This document shows positions 1-6,715 of a DNA stretch of 20,888 nucleotides, one piece after another; positions within the stretch are counted from its first letter, which is position 1, and every line of letters starts with the position of its first letter. Both the position numbers and the translations under genes were made by a program. Location: positions 1 through 20,888 of the IMG/VR virus record IMGVR_UViG_3300037493_002258, one strand, 5' to 3'. This DNA comes from a virus. The notes below the pieces were generated by a model, which worked only from the letters and a program-made list of their open reading frames with translations, had not been told where the DNA came from and ran no database searches.

Positions 1-91
1 AGTCCTCGATGAAACGTTTCACGACCTTGACAGCCTCAGGGCAGACAAGATCGCCGTGTGTGTCGGCTAAGAAGATTGATTTTTCCCACAT
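1..91 (-). CDS. Metallophosphoesterase, N-terminal fragment (runs off window)
   Basis: The minus strand opens an ATG frame at 91 that stays open to the window edge, giving 30 residues that begin MWEKSIFLADTHGD. The sequence F-L-A-D-T-H-G-D matches the first metal-binding motif (D-x-H) of calcineurin-like phosphoesterases, which hydrolyse phosphoesters using two metal ions. The start lies 18 nt after the endolysin stop on the same strand, as expected for the next gene of the late operon. There is only a weak Shine-Dalgarno-like GAG upstream. The rest of the protein is outside the window, so the other metal ligands cannot be checked and the substrate is unknown. The family call rests on one motif and is moderately sure; that a gene starts here is more certain. 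Confidence 0.6.
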   Translation of the reverse strand, partial: MWEKSIFLADTHGDLVCPEAVKVVKRFIED

Positions 92-109
92 GGTAGCTCA
101 AGGGTGGTT

Positions 110-673
110 TTATCGGCTTGCCTCAAAATGCATTGCGTCGCGACTCCAAAATGTTCCGGCTGAAAGAAAACCACGTTTTGAGAACGCTTCCATAGCCTCG
201 ATGGGCATGGAGGCGGCGCGTGGCCAGTGAGTTCGCAGGCCGTTAGTGTCGGGCGCAAAGTCGATAGCAATTCCCCAGGCATGTTTAGAGAGCCGCGATC
301 CATCGCGCATCGGGCGGACGTTGTAGCAGCCAGCGTATTGGCCTAGAATCCATGCTGCCGGGCTGTCGGCGATCTCGGTAATCGCAGCCAGCAAACTATC
401 GGCGACGAGCCGGTGACAGCGGATACTGCGCACCGGCTGGCCAGCGTATTTGATGCCCAGCCCGATGACCGGCAGATTTACGAGCTGCTCCTCATCACCT
501 GGCTCTCCGAACCGGCGGATCACGCTGGACTCATCGCCGGTCGGCCATGGGTGCGGGGTCGGCATAAGAGCGCGTAGGTGGCGCTCGCACGCCGCGGTCG
601 ATACATCGCCCCAGATGCCGTCCGGCGTGGTGCCGATGCGCGTCTGGAGAGCGATGATCTCGGTGCGGGTCAT
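110..673 (-). CDS. Endolysin, peptidase M15 family
   Basis: A 187-aa peptidoglycan peptidase, probably the phage endolysin that cleaves peptide cross-links at the end of infection. Residues about 5-35 (TRIGTTPDGIWG then a helix) resemble a short peptidoglycan-binding-like segment. The catalytic part is C-terminal. SKHAWGIAIDF carries the M15 zinc ligands H131 and D138, and the tail RDAMHFE gives H182 and E184 in the family's usual closing motif. No signal peptide is visible, so export would depend on a holin. The start overlaps the stop of the upstream lipoprotein gene as ATGA, which argues for translational coupling and fixes the start. It sits last in a group of small membrane proteins, the usual lysis context. 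Function is well supported by motifs; the exact bond cut (endopeptidase or carboxypeptidase) is not determined. Confidence 0.88.
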   Translation of the reverse strand: MTRTEIIALQTRIGTTPDGIWGDVSTAACERHLRALMPTPHPWPTGDESSVIRRFGEPGDEEQLVNLPVIGLGIKYAGQPVRSIRCHRLVADSLLAAITEIADSPAAWILGQYAGCYNVRPMRDGSRLSKHAWGIAIDFAPDTNGLRTHWPRAASMPIEAMEAFSKRGFLSAGTFWSRDAMHFEASR

Positions 674-846
674 TTAGTCGGGGTGACGCGGATCGTTTTA
701 CTGATCTCGGTCGCAGCCACGACGGAGGCTTGGTCGATGCCGCGCTGCTCGATAACGGTAACCGTGCCATCAGGCGCGGTCGTGGTCGTAATCGTCGAGA
801 CGCAGGATGATAGGCCGAGGCTGGCGATGGCGAGGATGGTTTTCAT
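670..846 (-). CDS. Small lipoprotein, outer-membrane spanin candidate
   Basis: A 58-aa protein starting at ATG 846 inside a longer open frame. The upstream part of that frame overlaps other lysis genes and looks non-coding. The N-terminus MKTILAIASLGLSSC is a lipoprotein signal: basic start, short hydrophobic core, and lipobox L12-S13-S14-C15. The mature part is Thr/Val-rich with no further membrane segment. Small lipoproteins beside a phage endolysin are typically the outer-membrane spanin subunit (Rz1-like), which helps disrupt the outer membrane in Gram-negative hosts. The start overlaps the upstream 54-aa gene stop (ATGA), and its own stop overlaps the endolysin start (ATGA). The lipoprotein call is good; the spanin role is inferred from position, since spanins share little sequence. 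Confidence 0.72.
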   Translation of the reverse strand: MKTILAIASLGLSSCVSTITTTTAPDGTVTVIEQRGIDQASVVAATEISKTIRVTPTK

Positions 847-1007
847 CGGCGTGGGGTGGCGGTTGAGTCTTTGCTGAGGTAGCCGAGGATGGCCAGAGAT
901 ACCGGCAGGATCCAAGTTTTCCAGTCGACCAGTGAGTTGCCATCCTGAACGGTTGTCTGAATGGCGGCGGCAGCGGCGGCCAGAAGGCCGAATATTGTGG
1001 TTTTCAT
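843..1007 (-). CDS. Small membrane protein, holin candidate
   Basis: This 54-aa gene is easy to miss because of its length. It begins MKTTIFGLLAAAAAAIQ at ATG 1007 and ends KDSTATPRR before TGA at 843-845. Two hydrophobic stretches are visible: residues about 4-16 (Ala-rich) and about 31-44 (TWILPVSLAILGYL), separated by a polar loop and followed by a charged tail. Both ends are coupled to neighbours by ATGA overlaps: the start with the stop of the 67-aa gene, the stop with the start of the lipoprotein gene. Perfect packing on both sides supports a real gene. Small size, two possible membrane segments and location before the endolysin fit a holin, but the neighbouring 67-aa protein is an equally good candidate. 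Confidence 0.7.
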   Translation of the reverse strand: MKTTIFGLLAAAAAAIQTTVQDGNSLVDWKTWILPVSLAILGYLSKDSTATPRR

Positions 1008-1207
1008 GGTTTGCGATGGTTGTAGAGACAGGTTCCGAGGCCGCAGCCTTTGGATAGGCGGTCAACGTCCTCCTGCAGTTTGGCGACGATGACGCGCAGG
1101 CTGGCGATCTCGGTGGCGAGTTGGCGGTAGATGATCGCGGCCAGCGTCGAGATGACACCGGCCAAGGTTAGCAGCACCATTAGTATCCATTCGGTGGGGA
1201 TTGTCAT
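1004..1207 (-). CDS. Small membrane protein with coiled coil (holin or spanin-like)
   Basis: A 67-aa protein with one clear membrane segment (residues about 8-27, ILMVLLTLAGVISTLAAIIY). A heptad-like helix follows (about 28-52, with repeated L/I/V spacing: LATEIASLRVIVAKLQEDV). The C-terminus carries two cysteines in GCGLGTCLYN. An N-terminal anchor with a following coiled coil is the layout of inner-membrane spanins and of some holin or XhlA-like phage lysis proteins. It overlaps the 109-aa gene upstream (ATGA at 1204-1207) and the 54-aa membrane gene downstream (ATGA at 1004-1007). Topology is clear from the sequence. Whether it is the holin, the inner spanin partner of the lipoprotein, or another lysis accessory is inference from the neighbourhood. 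Confidence 0.72.
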   Translation of the reverse strand: MTIPTEWILMVLLTLAGVISTLAAIIYRQLATEIASLRVIVAKLQEDVDRLSKGCGLGTCLYNHRKP

Positions 1208-1533
1208 TGATCGGTAGGTTCAGGGTCAAGGGCTAAGGGTTCAGGTGGGACGTAGAGGACGCTGCCATCCGGCTGCGGCTGAAAGATGGTGATGTCCGCG
1301 GCAGGCAGGTTTGCGGCGAGTCCGATGGATGCCAGCGCGGTCTGCATCGTTGCGTAGAGTGTCAGAGCCTGCGCTGGTGTTACTCCGAAATCAGGCATGG
1401 CATCGAGGATGGCCTGTTGCTGGTCTGGCGTGTCAACGAGGCTGTATGCTCGCACCATCTGCGAGACGACGAAATTGGGAACGCTGGAGATGATCTCAGC
1501 AATCGTGGCGGCGGCGGTGTGGGGTGTGGTCAT
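1204..1533 (-). CDS. Unknown 109-aa protein after the tail fibre
   Basis: The open frame extends upstream to 1596, but the ATG at 1533 (MTTPHTAAATIAEI) is the likely start because it lies 4 nt after the tail-fibre stop, while earlier starts run into the fibre gene. The protein is mainly helical and Ala/Gln-rich in residues 5-75, including a DTPDQQQAILDAMPDFGVTP segment. It then ends in a Pro/acidic tail (PQPDGSVLYVPPEPLALDPE). No signal peptide or membrane segment is seen. Its stop overlaps the start of the next small membrane gene (ATGA). I do not recognise a family. Position between fibre and lysis genes would suit a fibre-assembly helper or a small virion protein, but that is only a guess. 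Confidence 0.65.
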   Translation of the reverse strand: MTTPHTAAATIAEIISSVPNFVVSQMVRAYSLVDTPDQQQAILDAMPDFGVTPAQALTLYATMQTALASIGLAANLPAADITIFQPQPDGSVLYVPPEPLALDPEPTDQ

Positions 1534-1537
1534 AATG

Positions 1538-3391
1538 TTAGCTGATTCGTTGTGCTCGGATATAGCTGGGCGGGTTGAGTGTAGGTGATGATCCAACTCC
1601 TGCCGTGCGTTGCGCCCATTGAACGACTAGGTTGCCTGCTACTGTCACGTTAAGAGTGCCGTGGCGCAGGGTAGCGGAAGAGTTTGCACCAAATAGAATT
1701 TCAGCATCAACGGCATTTGCTGCTCTTGTCGTTGGGTATGTGGTCGATGCCGCAGCGCCGTTTTGTGAGTTATAGGTCTGCGCTCCACTGAAAGTGCCGG
1801 TGCCAGTGAATGCAAGTTTTTGCCGTGTTCCTACGGTTACAAATAAAGCGCCACCGCTCACGACGATAAGTGATTCGATATGATAGAGTCCGATCTCTAG
1901 CGCGAGGGTCAGGGTCGCAGACGTCTTGAGCGTCGTGGTGTTATCATTGCCTGCCTCATCCGCGACAAGTTGCGCCGAGAGTCGCCGCCCGCCGCGCCCG
2001 ATAAGGTCGGTGAGCGTAATTAAGCTCGTCGCCGCTGGCGTACCTGTGCCTGCTGATGTCGGGCGGGTCGTGCTGCTGAACGCGTGCGCTCCGGTGTGCG
2101 TCTCCGCGTCGATCATTGCGACTGTTCCAGCCTTGTTGGGGAATTCGATTGCGCGGTCTGCTGTCGGGCTGTGAGAGAGTGTGGTCGTGTAGGTGCCGTT
2201 GGAGAGTTTGAATGTCGAGCGTGATTGGATATAAGCGTTGGCTGCGGCTGTGAATATGTGGGCTGCTGCCCCGACTGTGTATATGTTGGCTTCAGTTCCG
2301 GTTGTGAAGATTTCAGCTGAATTTCCAGATGTGCCTATGGAAGCTAATTCTCCAGATGTAGAGATTCGGCCTTCTTGTCCGGTTGTAGAGATTGTTGCAA
2401 TGTCTCCTACTGTGGAGATGCTGGCGTTGGCTCCAAGTGTGGAGATGCTGGCGTTGGCTCCAAGTGTGGAGATGCTGGCGTCAGCTCCGCTTGTGGAAAT
2501 GATGGCGTTGGCTCCGCTTGTGGAGATTCCTGCATACTGTCCGCTTGTGAAGATGCTGGCGTTGGCTCCCTGTGTGTAGATGGTGGCGTTGGCTCCGGCT
2601 GTGTAGATGTTGGCGTCCGATCCGAGTGTGTAGATGATGCCGGTGGCTCCGCCTGTGCCGATGCTAGCACTGGCTCCAGTCGTAGAGATTGCCCCGCTCG
2701 ATGTGACCGATGATGCACCGACGGCTGCGAAGTTCGATCCGCCTGTTGCATCCCGCAGGGCAAGTGTGTTCGCGGTGGCTGCGGTAGCCCCAGCCGTTGC
2801 CCCGCTGACTGCGGTGCCGTTCGCCGAAATGAATCCGGTCAGGTTCGATGAGGTCGAGGTCGTGACGCTGTTCGGGCCTGTCTCGCCTTTGTCGCCAGTC
2901 TGGTAGAAATCGAAGGTGACGATCTCGTTAGCAGCAAATGCCGAGCCGGAAACGTATGTCCCGTTGATGTGGTGGTGGTTGCCCTCGTCGGTGACGCTGG
3001 TAACAAGGAAGTTAAAATGGCTTGCATCCGCGTTGCTGTTGGATCGAATGACAACCCGCGCTTTGATGGTCGATGTGGAGTCGTCAATCAAAGACAATAG
3101 TGCGCTGGTATTGCTCCCATCGAAATCAGTATCACGGATTGAAATGCGTGTCACCGCACTCAAGGTCGAGCTGTTGAATTTGAGGTGACCGGGACTCGGT
3201 GCGCCTGCGCCCGTCTGGTCGTCGAAGGTGTATTTCAGCCCGGCACGGTCGCCTTGTGCTCCGGTGGCGCCAGTGGCTCCGGCGGGGCCGCGTGAGCCGG
3301 TGCTTACCGAGTAACTGGTCGATCCTTCGCCGGTGATGACTGTCACCTGTGTGGAGCCTTGACCGGCATTTACTGTAACGTTTGTTGCCAT
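1538..3391 (-). CDS. Tail fibre with collagen-like stretches and 9-residue repeats
   Basis: A 617-aa fibre protein, probably the host-binding or decorating fibre. Visible parts in order: a beta-rich N-terminus (1-31); a collagen-like Gly-X-Y run (about 32-48, GSRGPAGATGATGAQGD); a beta-rich domain (about 50-165); a second short collagen-like piece (167-173); an Ala/Thr/Ser linker; seventeen tandem 9-residue repeats (234-386, pattern x-I-x-T-x-G-x-x-A); and a C-terminal domain ending VVQWAQRTAG...SYIRAQRIS, typical of phage fibre ends. Short Gly-X-Y runs and regular nonapeptide repeats suit a trimeric shaft. The ATG overlaps the stop of the upstream 121-aa gene by one base (TAATG). Fibre identity is well supported; the receptor cannot be read from sequence. 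Confidence 0.88.
   Translation of the reverse strand: MATNVTVNAGQGSTQVTVITGEGSTSYSVSTGSRGPAGATGATGAQGDRAGLKYTFDDQTGAGAPSPGHLKFNSSTLSAVTRISIRDTDFDGSNTSALLSLIDDSTSTIKARVVIRSNSNADASHFNFLVTSVTDEGNHHHINGTYVSGSAFAANEIVTFDFYQTGDKGETGPNSVTTSTSSNLTGFISANGTAVSGATAGATAATANTLALRDATGGSNFAAVGASSVTSSGAISTTGASASIGTGGATGIIYTLGSDANIYTAGANATIYTQGANASIFTSGQYAGISTSGANAIISTSGADASISTLGANASISTLGANASISTVGDIATISTTGQEGRISTSGELASIGTSGNSAEIFTTGTEANIYTVGAAAHIFTAAANAYIQSRSTFKLSNGTYTTTLSHSPTADRAIEFPNKAGTVAMIDAETHTGAHAFSSTTRPTSAGTGTPAATSLITLTDLIGRGGRRLSAQLVADEAGNDNTTTLKTSATLTLALEIGLYHIESLIVVSGGALFVTVGTRQKLAFTGTGTFSGAQTYNSQNGAAASTTYPTTRAANAVDAEILFGANSSATLRHGTLNVTVAGNLVVQWAQRTAGVGSSPTLNPPSYIRAQRIS
2234..2692 (-). repeat. Seventeen in-frame 27-nt tandem repeats in the tail fibre
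   Basis: Period is 27 nt, coding for nine residues of pattern x-I-(S/Y/F)-T-x-G-x-x-A, seventeen units covering fibre residues 234-386. Most units have diverged in DNA, but two adjacent ones (2411-2437 and 2438-2464) are identical over 27 nt and the next shares its first 16 bases, a sign of recent duplication. All gains or losses of a unit stay in frame. Confidence 0.9.
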
Positions 3392-3756
3392 TATGCGTGA
3401 GGATCTGCGATAATTTGATGAGTGCCTTTGAACCAGTCTTTATCAAGCACAGATGCGCCATCAATCGTTTCGATTGCCCATGAGTAAAAACCAGCTGGGA
3501 TAGAAAGTGCGCGAGGCTCGACGGTAAACGCCCATGCGTAAGCAGTCGCTGTGGTGATAGTAATCTGTCCGCCGACGTTGCTGTCCAAGGTCAGCGCAAC
3601 AGATCCATCAGTGAGGCTCTTCCATGACATCCTGACTCTGGAAAGCGTGCTGGAATACTTCGTGTCGTCGCTCGATGTAATCGCGATGGTTAGTCCTGAC
3701 CAGGTTTCTCCGGTCACGGTTTGAGGCAGCGTGATGTTTTGCGGATCGCAGCTCAT
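3391..3756 (-). CDS. Small beta-sandwich tail-tip or fibre-base protein
   Basis: A 121-aa protein of mostly alternating polar/hydrophobic beta strands. It follows a pattern common in phage fibre-base proteins: an early GETWSGLTIAIT strand pair, a central VRMSWKSLTDG segment, then a strand ending VEPRALSIPAGFYSWAIETIDGASV. The last motif (Leu/Ile-x-x-G-x-Tyr-x-Trp-x-Ile-Glu-x-x-Asp-Gly) resembles the N-terminal domains of baseplate upper or receptor-binding adaptors. No signal or membrane segment. It lies 2 nt after the 286-aa gene and overlaps the fibre gene by one base, so it probably bridges the tail tip and the fibre. Structural role is inferred from fold-like pattern and place. Confidence 0.65.
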   Translation of the reverse strand: MSCDPQNITLPQTVTGETWSGLTIAITSSDDTKYSSTLSRVRMSWKSLTDGSVALTLDSNVGGQITITTATAYAWAFTVEPRALSIPAGFYSWAIETIDGASVLDKDWFKGTHQIIADPHA

Positions 3757-3758
3757 GG

Positions 3759-4619
3759 TCAGGTCGTTTTGCCGACAACGGTGATGTAAAAATCACTGTC
3801 CGAAGTAGCGTTAAAAGTCAGAGTGGTAAGCAGGTCAGAAAGGTTGTTTGTGTCGTTCGTTGCTACTCGGTATTCGCCAGTGCGTAGTTTCGCATCTTCG
3901 TTAGAAGATGTCATCGTGACTGCACCAGATGCGCATCTTGCCCAGAATCCTTTGAGTGTGACGATTGTAGGGATCGCGATGCCTTCAAAGTCCTTTGCGT
4001 CCCCATCGCTGATGTTTGCGCCTGAACTAGCAACGCCTGCCGTCGTGTTTGTAGATGTTGCGGCAGCCGATACGCCTAGCCCGGCTGCAATGGCAATGTT
4101 GAGCGTTGAGTCATTGGCTGGAAAGAATCCCAAAGTCGATGCGTTGCGCGTGGTGATTACGGTATCAGTCGAGCTGGTCGCAGTAAATAATGCGGCATAC
4201 GCTGTGTCGGCGTTGAAGGCATCCTTGATGGCTGTTGCGATGAGCGTCGCAGTCGTATGGACTGCTGTCGTTAGCGGCACCAAGATAGCCTTCGGTGATC
4301 CGGTCATCCCTGCCGCTGTTACCGTGACTGTAAGATTTCCCGAACTCGTCGCACCAGACGCGGCGGTTACTGTTGCCGTCTCGACTTGAGCAGTCCCGGC
4401 TGTGTATGCGTCCGATGCGGAAGTCGTGTTTGTCGCAACAGCCAGAACAAGGTTGCTGCCTGAAACGATCCTGGCTCTCAGAGCATAGGCGACATCGCAA
4501 TCGGTGAGCGTAACGAAGTTGTTGAACGTGCCGATCTCGACAGAGCCGGTTACGCCTGTTGAAGTTGCTGTTGCGGTGGCTGATAATCCCGCGTTCGCCC
4601 TAGCTGCCGTCAAGGTCAT
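3759..4619 (-). CDS. Thr/Ala-rich tail structural protein
   Basis: A 286-aa protein very rich in Ala, Thr and Ser with almost regular beta-strand alternation (for example TAQVETATVTAASGATSSGNLTV, shown in part). The composition is typical of secreted or virion beta proteins. Residues about 85-190 resemble a repeated immunoglobulin-like unit. The C-terminus (LTTLTFNATSDSDFYITVVGKT) is again strand-like. There is no catalytic motif. The ATG at 4619 lies 40 nt after the previous stop and lacks a Shine-Dalgarno match, but sits 22 nt downstream of the TTTGACTTTCGCC motif shared with two other gaps. Base composition returns to GC-rich here after the AT-rich upstream gene. Probably part of the tail tip or fibre attachment; no precise family recognised. 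Confidence 0.62.
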   Translation of the reverse strand: MTLTAARANAGLSATATATSTGVTGSVEIGTFNNFVTLTDCDVAYALRARIVSGSNLVLAVATNTTSASDAYTAGTAQVETATVTAASGATSSGNLTVTVTAAGMTGSPKAILVPLTTAVHTTATLIATAIKDAFNADTAYAALFTATSSTDTVITTRNASTLGFFPANDSTLNIAIAAGLGVSAAATSTNTTAGVASSGANISDGDAKDFEGIAIPTIVTLKGFWARCASGAVTMTSSNEDAKLRTGEYRVATNDTNNLSDLLTTLTFNATSDSDFYITVVGKTT

Positions 4620-4641
4620 GGCGAAGCATTGCCCGATGCGT

Positions 4642-4654
4642 GGCGAAAGTCAAA
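4642..4654 (-). promoter_or_regulatory. Gap motif TTTGACTTTCGCC before the Thr/Ala-rich tail gene
   Basis: Second copy of the gap motif, again exactly 22 nt before the next ATG (4619) and 5 nt after the previous stop. A TCGGGCAA follows, close to the TCGGCAA found after the copy at 10838-10850. Confidence 0.45.
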
Positions 4655-4659
4655 TTCGA

Positions 4660-5409
4660 TCAGGAGAACTCCAGCGCCATCGTGGTTGAGCCTGACCATC
4701 CTTCGCCTTGGCCAGCGAGCCAGTCTGCAAAAGCGTCAGAAAATAATGCAGATTCATCTGTCCAAGGATTTTCCCAAGGTAATCGATAAACTACAATGGT
4801 TTCAAAAATTTGAAAGAAATCATAAAAAGAAAAACCGTCTGCATAAAAACCTTGTATAGAAATACCAACAGAATTTTCGTCATTGTCTGCACCTCTACCA
4901 CCTGAAACTGGGTCGCCACCTACGCTTGATAAAGATGGAAACCATCCTGCTTCAATGTCTGTAACAGTTTCATCTACAAGAACCCAAGGATCTGTGTCTG
5001 TGTCCCTTTCGTAGTTGGTTACTGTCTCCTCTCCGATTGTAACCAAGTCGTGTGAGTCCCCTAGAGCAAAGTTAAATCTCCAAAAATACGGCAAAGATTG
5101 CGTAACGTTGAACTCACCTTGATCGGTTGGAGCTACTCTTAAGTTAGGTCCACTTTTAATAACTGGTATTTTTTCGTTAAAAACTCGCGTCCATTCTGGC
5201 AATGCTCCGAAATCTAAATCTACTGCAATTTTAACTGCGCTTAATCCCGTTTCTGTATCTCTTTCGTCATGCTCATAATTCAGTAACCCTGTAAGCCGTA
5301 AGAATGGCAATCTGTGTGGGTGATTGTTCACATAGCCAGCTACAAAGATCTGCTTGTTTGCCTTTACGGAATTGAAATTATTAGGATATTGACTTGGTAT
5401 AGCACTCAT
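4660..5409 (-). CDS. Unknown tail-tip protein, AT-rich gene
   Basis: The ATG at 5409 (MSAIPSQYPNNFNS) overlaps the upstream stop as ATGA, so I prefer it to a longer start at 5427. The 249-aa product is rich in aromatic and acidic residues (ETIVVYRLPWENPW, WFPSLSSVGGDPVSGGRGAD), with no signal peptide, membrane helix or recognisable catalytic motif. A Gly/Asp-rich loop lies near residues 165-180. The DNA is clearly more AT-rich than the flanking genes, most obviously at 4740-4870 and 5100-5280, which suggests exchange from another source. Position between the tape measure and the fibres makes it a tail-tip or adsorption protein by context only. That it is translated is well supported by coupling and length. 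Confidence 0.62.
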   Translation of the reverse strand: MSAIPSQYPNNFNSVKANKQIFVAGYVNNHPHRLPFLRLTGLLNYEHDERDTETGLSAVKIAVDLDFGALPEWTRVFNEKIPVIKSGPNLRVAPTDQGEFNVTQSLPYFWRFNFALGDSHDLVTIGEETVTNYERDTDTDPWVLVDETVTDIEAGWFPSLSSVGGDPVSGGRGADNDENSVGISIQGFYADGFSFYDFFQIFETIVVYRLPWENPWTDESALFSDAFADWLAGQGEGWSGSTTMALEFS

Positions 5410-5897
5410 AATAGCCTCGCCGCCCAAATTGAGTTAAATCCACCGCCAACTACAACTGATATTGGACCGAACGTAAATTGATAAGCAAATGAAACTGACC
5501 CACTAGAAAGAAAAACCTCAGCAATAGTGCGGTGGTAATTTGTGGTCGTGTCCGTTGGAATGGTAGTCACCCACTCGACGGTTGAGCTGGTAATAGCTCC
5601 TGTCGTGGAGTCGATGATGACTTTTGCGAGTAGATAATGAAACCCATTTGCCGGATTTTCCTTTTCTTGAGATGCAATGCTGACGCCGCCAAGCAAGCCG
5701 GGGGCTGATTTGAGCAATGCAGTAGTGGCGCTTACTTGAAAGGGGTAAGGTATCTTTTGGTTGATTAGCTGCCTCCTCCTGTCAATTCTTGCTGTCAACT
5801 GCTTTACGGCCTGCCACAACATGGCGACATCCTTAGCCATGACGCGATCACCTTTTTGAGGTGGCTGAGGGTTGGTAGGTATCTGTATCGAACTCAT
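5406..5897 (-). CDS. Unknown 163-aa tail-tip protein
   Basis: The N-terminus is Pro-rich (IPTNPQPPQKGDRV), followed by one helix with heptad-like spacing (about 20-45, AKDVAMLWQAVKQLTARIDR). The remainder is beta-rich and ends in hydrophobic strands (VSFAYQFTFGPISVVVGGGF). A short N-terminal coiled coil followed by a beta domain is a common build for trimeric tail appendage proteins. Both ends overlap neighbours by ATGA (5894-5897 and 5406-5409), so it is translated as part of a coupled set with the 273-aa and 249-aa proteins. No named family recognised. Role in the tail tip is inferred from place and shape. Confidence 0.62.
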   Translation of the reverse strand: MSSIQIPTNPQPPQKGDRVMAKDVAMLWQAVKQLTARIDRRRQLINQKIPYPFQVSATTALLKSAPGLLGGVSIASQEKENPANGFHYLLAKVIIDSTTGAITSSTVEWVTTIPTDTTTNYHRTIAEVFLSSGSVSFAYQFTFGPISVVVGGGFNSIWAARLL

Positions 5898-6715
5898 TGT
5901 GTCTGACCGTAAATCAACTCTGTATCCTCTGTTTCTTCAATCGTTGACCAAGTCCGCGTCCAAGTAATTGGACTGTCGCTTGATCTTGTCTCGGTTGATC
6001 CTGTCAACATCCACGTCATGCCAGGCGGTGTCGCTGGGTTGTTTGGTGGATCGTCTTTCAATCCCATAGGAGCGACTTCCGAGTTCGATAATCCGCCAAG
6101 ATCAGTCTGCGTCTCAGTGTATTCCGCTACCGGCACCTTGTATGTTCGATTGTCTCGTATGAAGATACATTCAAACCAATCATATTCAATACCTCCTGTA
6201 ATCGTAACGATTTCATCGCCAGTCATTACGTCGTAGATAGCATATCCAGAAGTTGTTTTTTCGTAACGAGCAGTTCCAAGATACATTCGTATCATGCCGT
6301 CTGCTGGAGAGTGTTCATCGTGGTCTAGTTCTAAAAACTTTGGATGTCGAATAATGGGGATTTCTCCAAGGCTCGTCGTTAACTCGTAGACCTTTTGTTT
6401 CTCGGATTCAGGTAGTGACAGTTCAAAGTATCCGCTGAAATTGATGCGTATTAAATCAATACCGCTTCCGCCACCGGCATTCTCTTCGTATTCGTGGTCA
6501 TCAACGACCATGTTGTTGAAGTAATCATCGCCTTCAGGATACAAAATGGACAGTTGCACTCCCTTATCGAGGTTCGGTCGAATGAGGCTGTAATCTCCAC
6601 GTCGAATCGTGAAGCTCATGCTTGCGGTAGTTTTACCAGTCTTGTCTGTCGTCGCCCGAAAGTCGTTTCGCGGTTTCAACACGCCGCTTGCCAGTCCGTA
6701 AACTGTCGCACTCAT
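5894..6715 (-). CDS. Tail-tip protein following the tape measure
   Basis: A 273-aa protein whose start overlaps the tape-measure stop (ATGA). Residues about 1-105 are beta-rich with SMSFTIRRGDYSLIRPNL and LIRINFSGYFEL. The middle includes DGMIRMYLGTARYEK, and the C-terminal third is Pro/Thr-rich (DDPPNNPATPPGMTW) and ends in a WTRTWSTIEETEDTE strand. No membrane segment or enzyme motif is visible. The first gene after a tape measure normally codes the distal tail protein or the hub, so this is the best candidate for that role, but I see no clear Dit/gpM-type signature. Its first six residues (MSATVY) are identical to those of the tail tube protein at 9305, possibly coincidence. Structural role likely; family unknown. 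Confidence 0.65.
   Translation of the reverse strand: MSATVYGLASGVLKPRNDFRATTDKTGKTTASMSFTIRRGDYSLIRPNLDKGVQLSILYPEGDDYFNNMVVDDHEYEENAGGGSGIDLIRINFSGYFELSLPESEKQKVYELTTSLGEIPIIRHPKFLELDHDEHSPADGMIRMYLGTARYEKTTSGYAIYDVMTGDEIVTITGGIEYDWFECIFIRDNRTYKVPVAEYTETQTDLGGLSNSEVAPMGLKDDPPNNPATPPGMTWMLTGSTETRSSDSPITWTRTWSTIEETEDTELIYGQTQ

Noticed and set aside
670-1158. 162-codon reading of the lipoprotein frame
   Set aside because: The upstream 104 codons overlap two coupled membrane genes and are Arg/Ser/Pro-rich noise; the lipoprotein signal fixes the start at 846.
2234-2692. CRISPR array
   Set aside because: The 27-nt period has no spacers; it is contiguous coding repeat inside the fibre gene.
2238-2713. 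Two plus-strand ORFs with repeated Met/Val/Ala or Cys/Gly/Asp units
   Set aside because: They arise because 27-nt repeats in the fibre gene keep other frames open; the fibre frame explains the repeats.
1538-3391. Diversity-generating retroelement acting on the fibre
   Set aside because: No reverse transcriptase and no template/variable repeat pair in the window.
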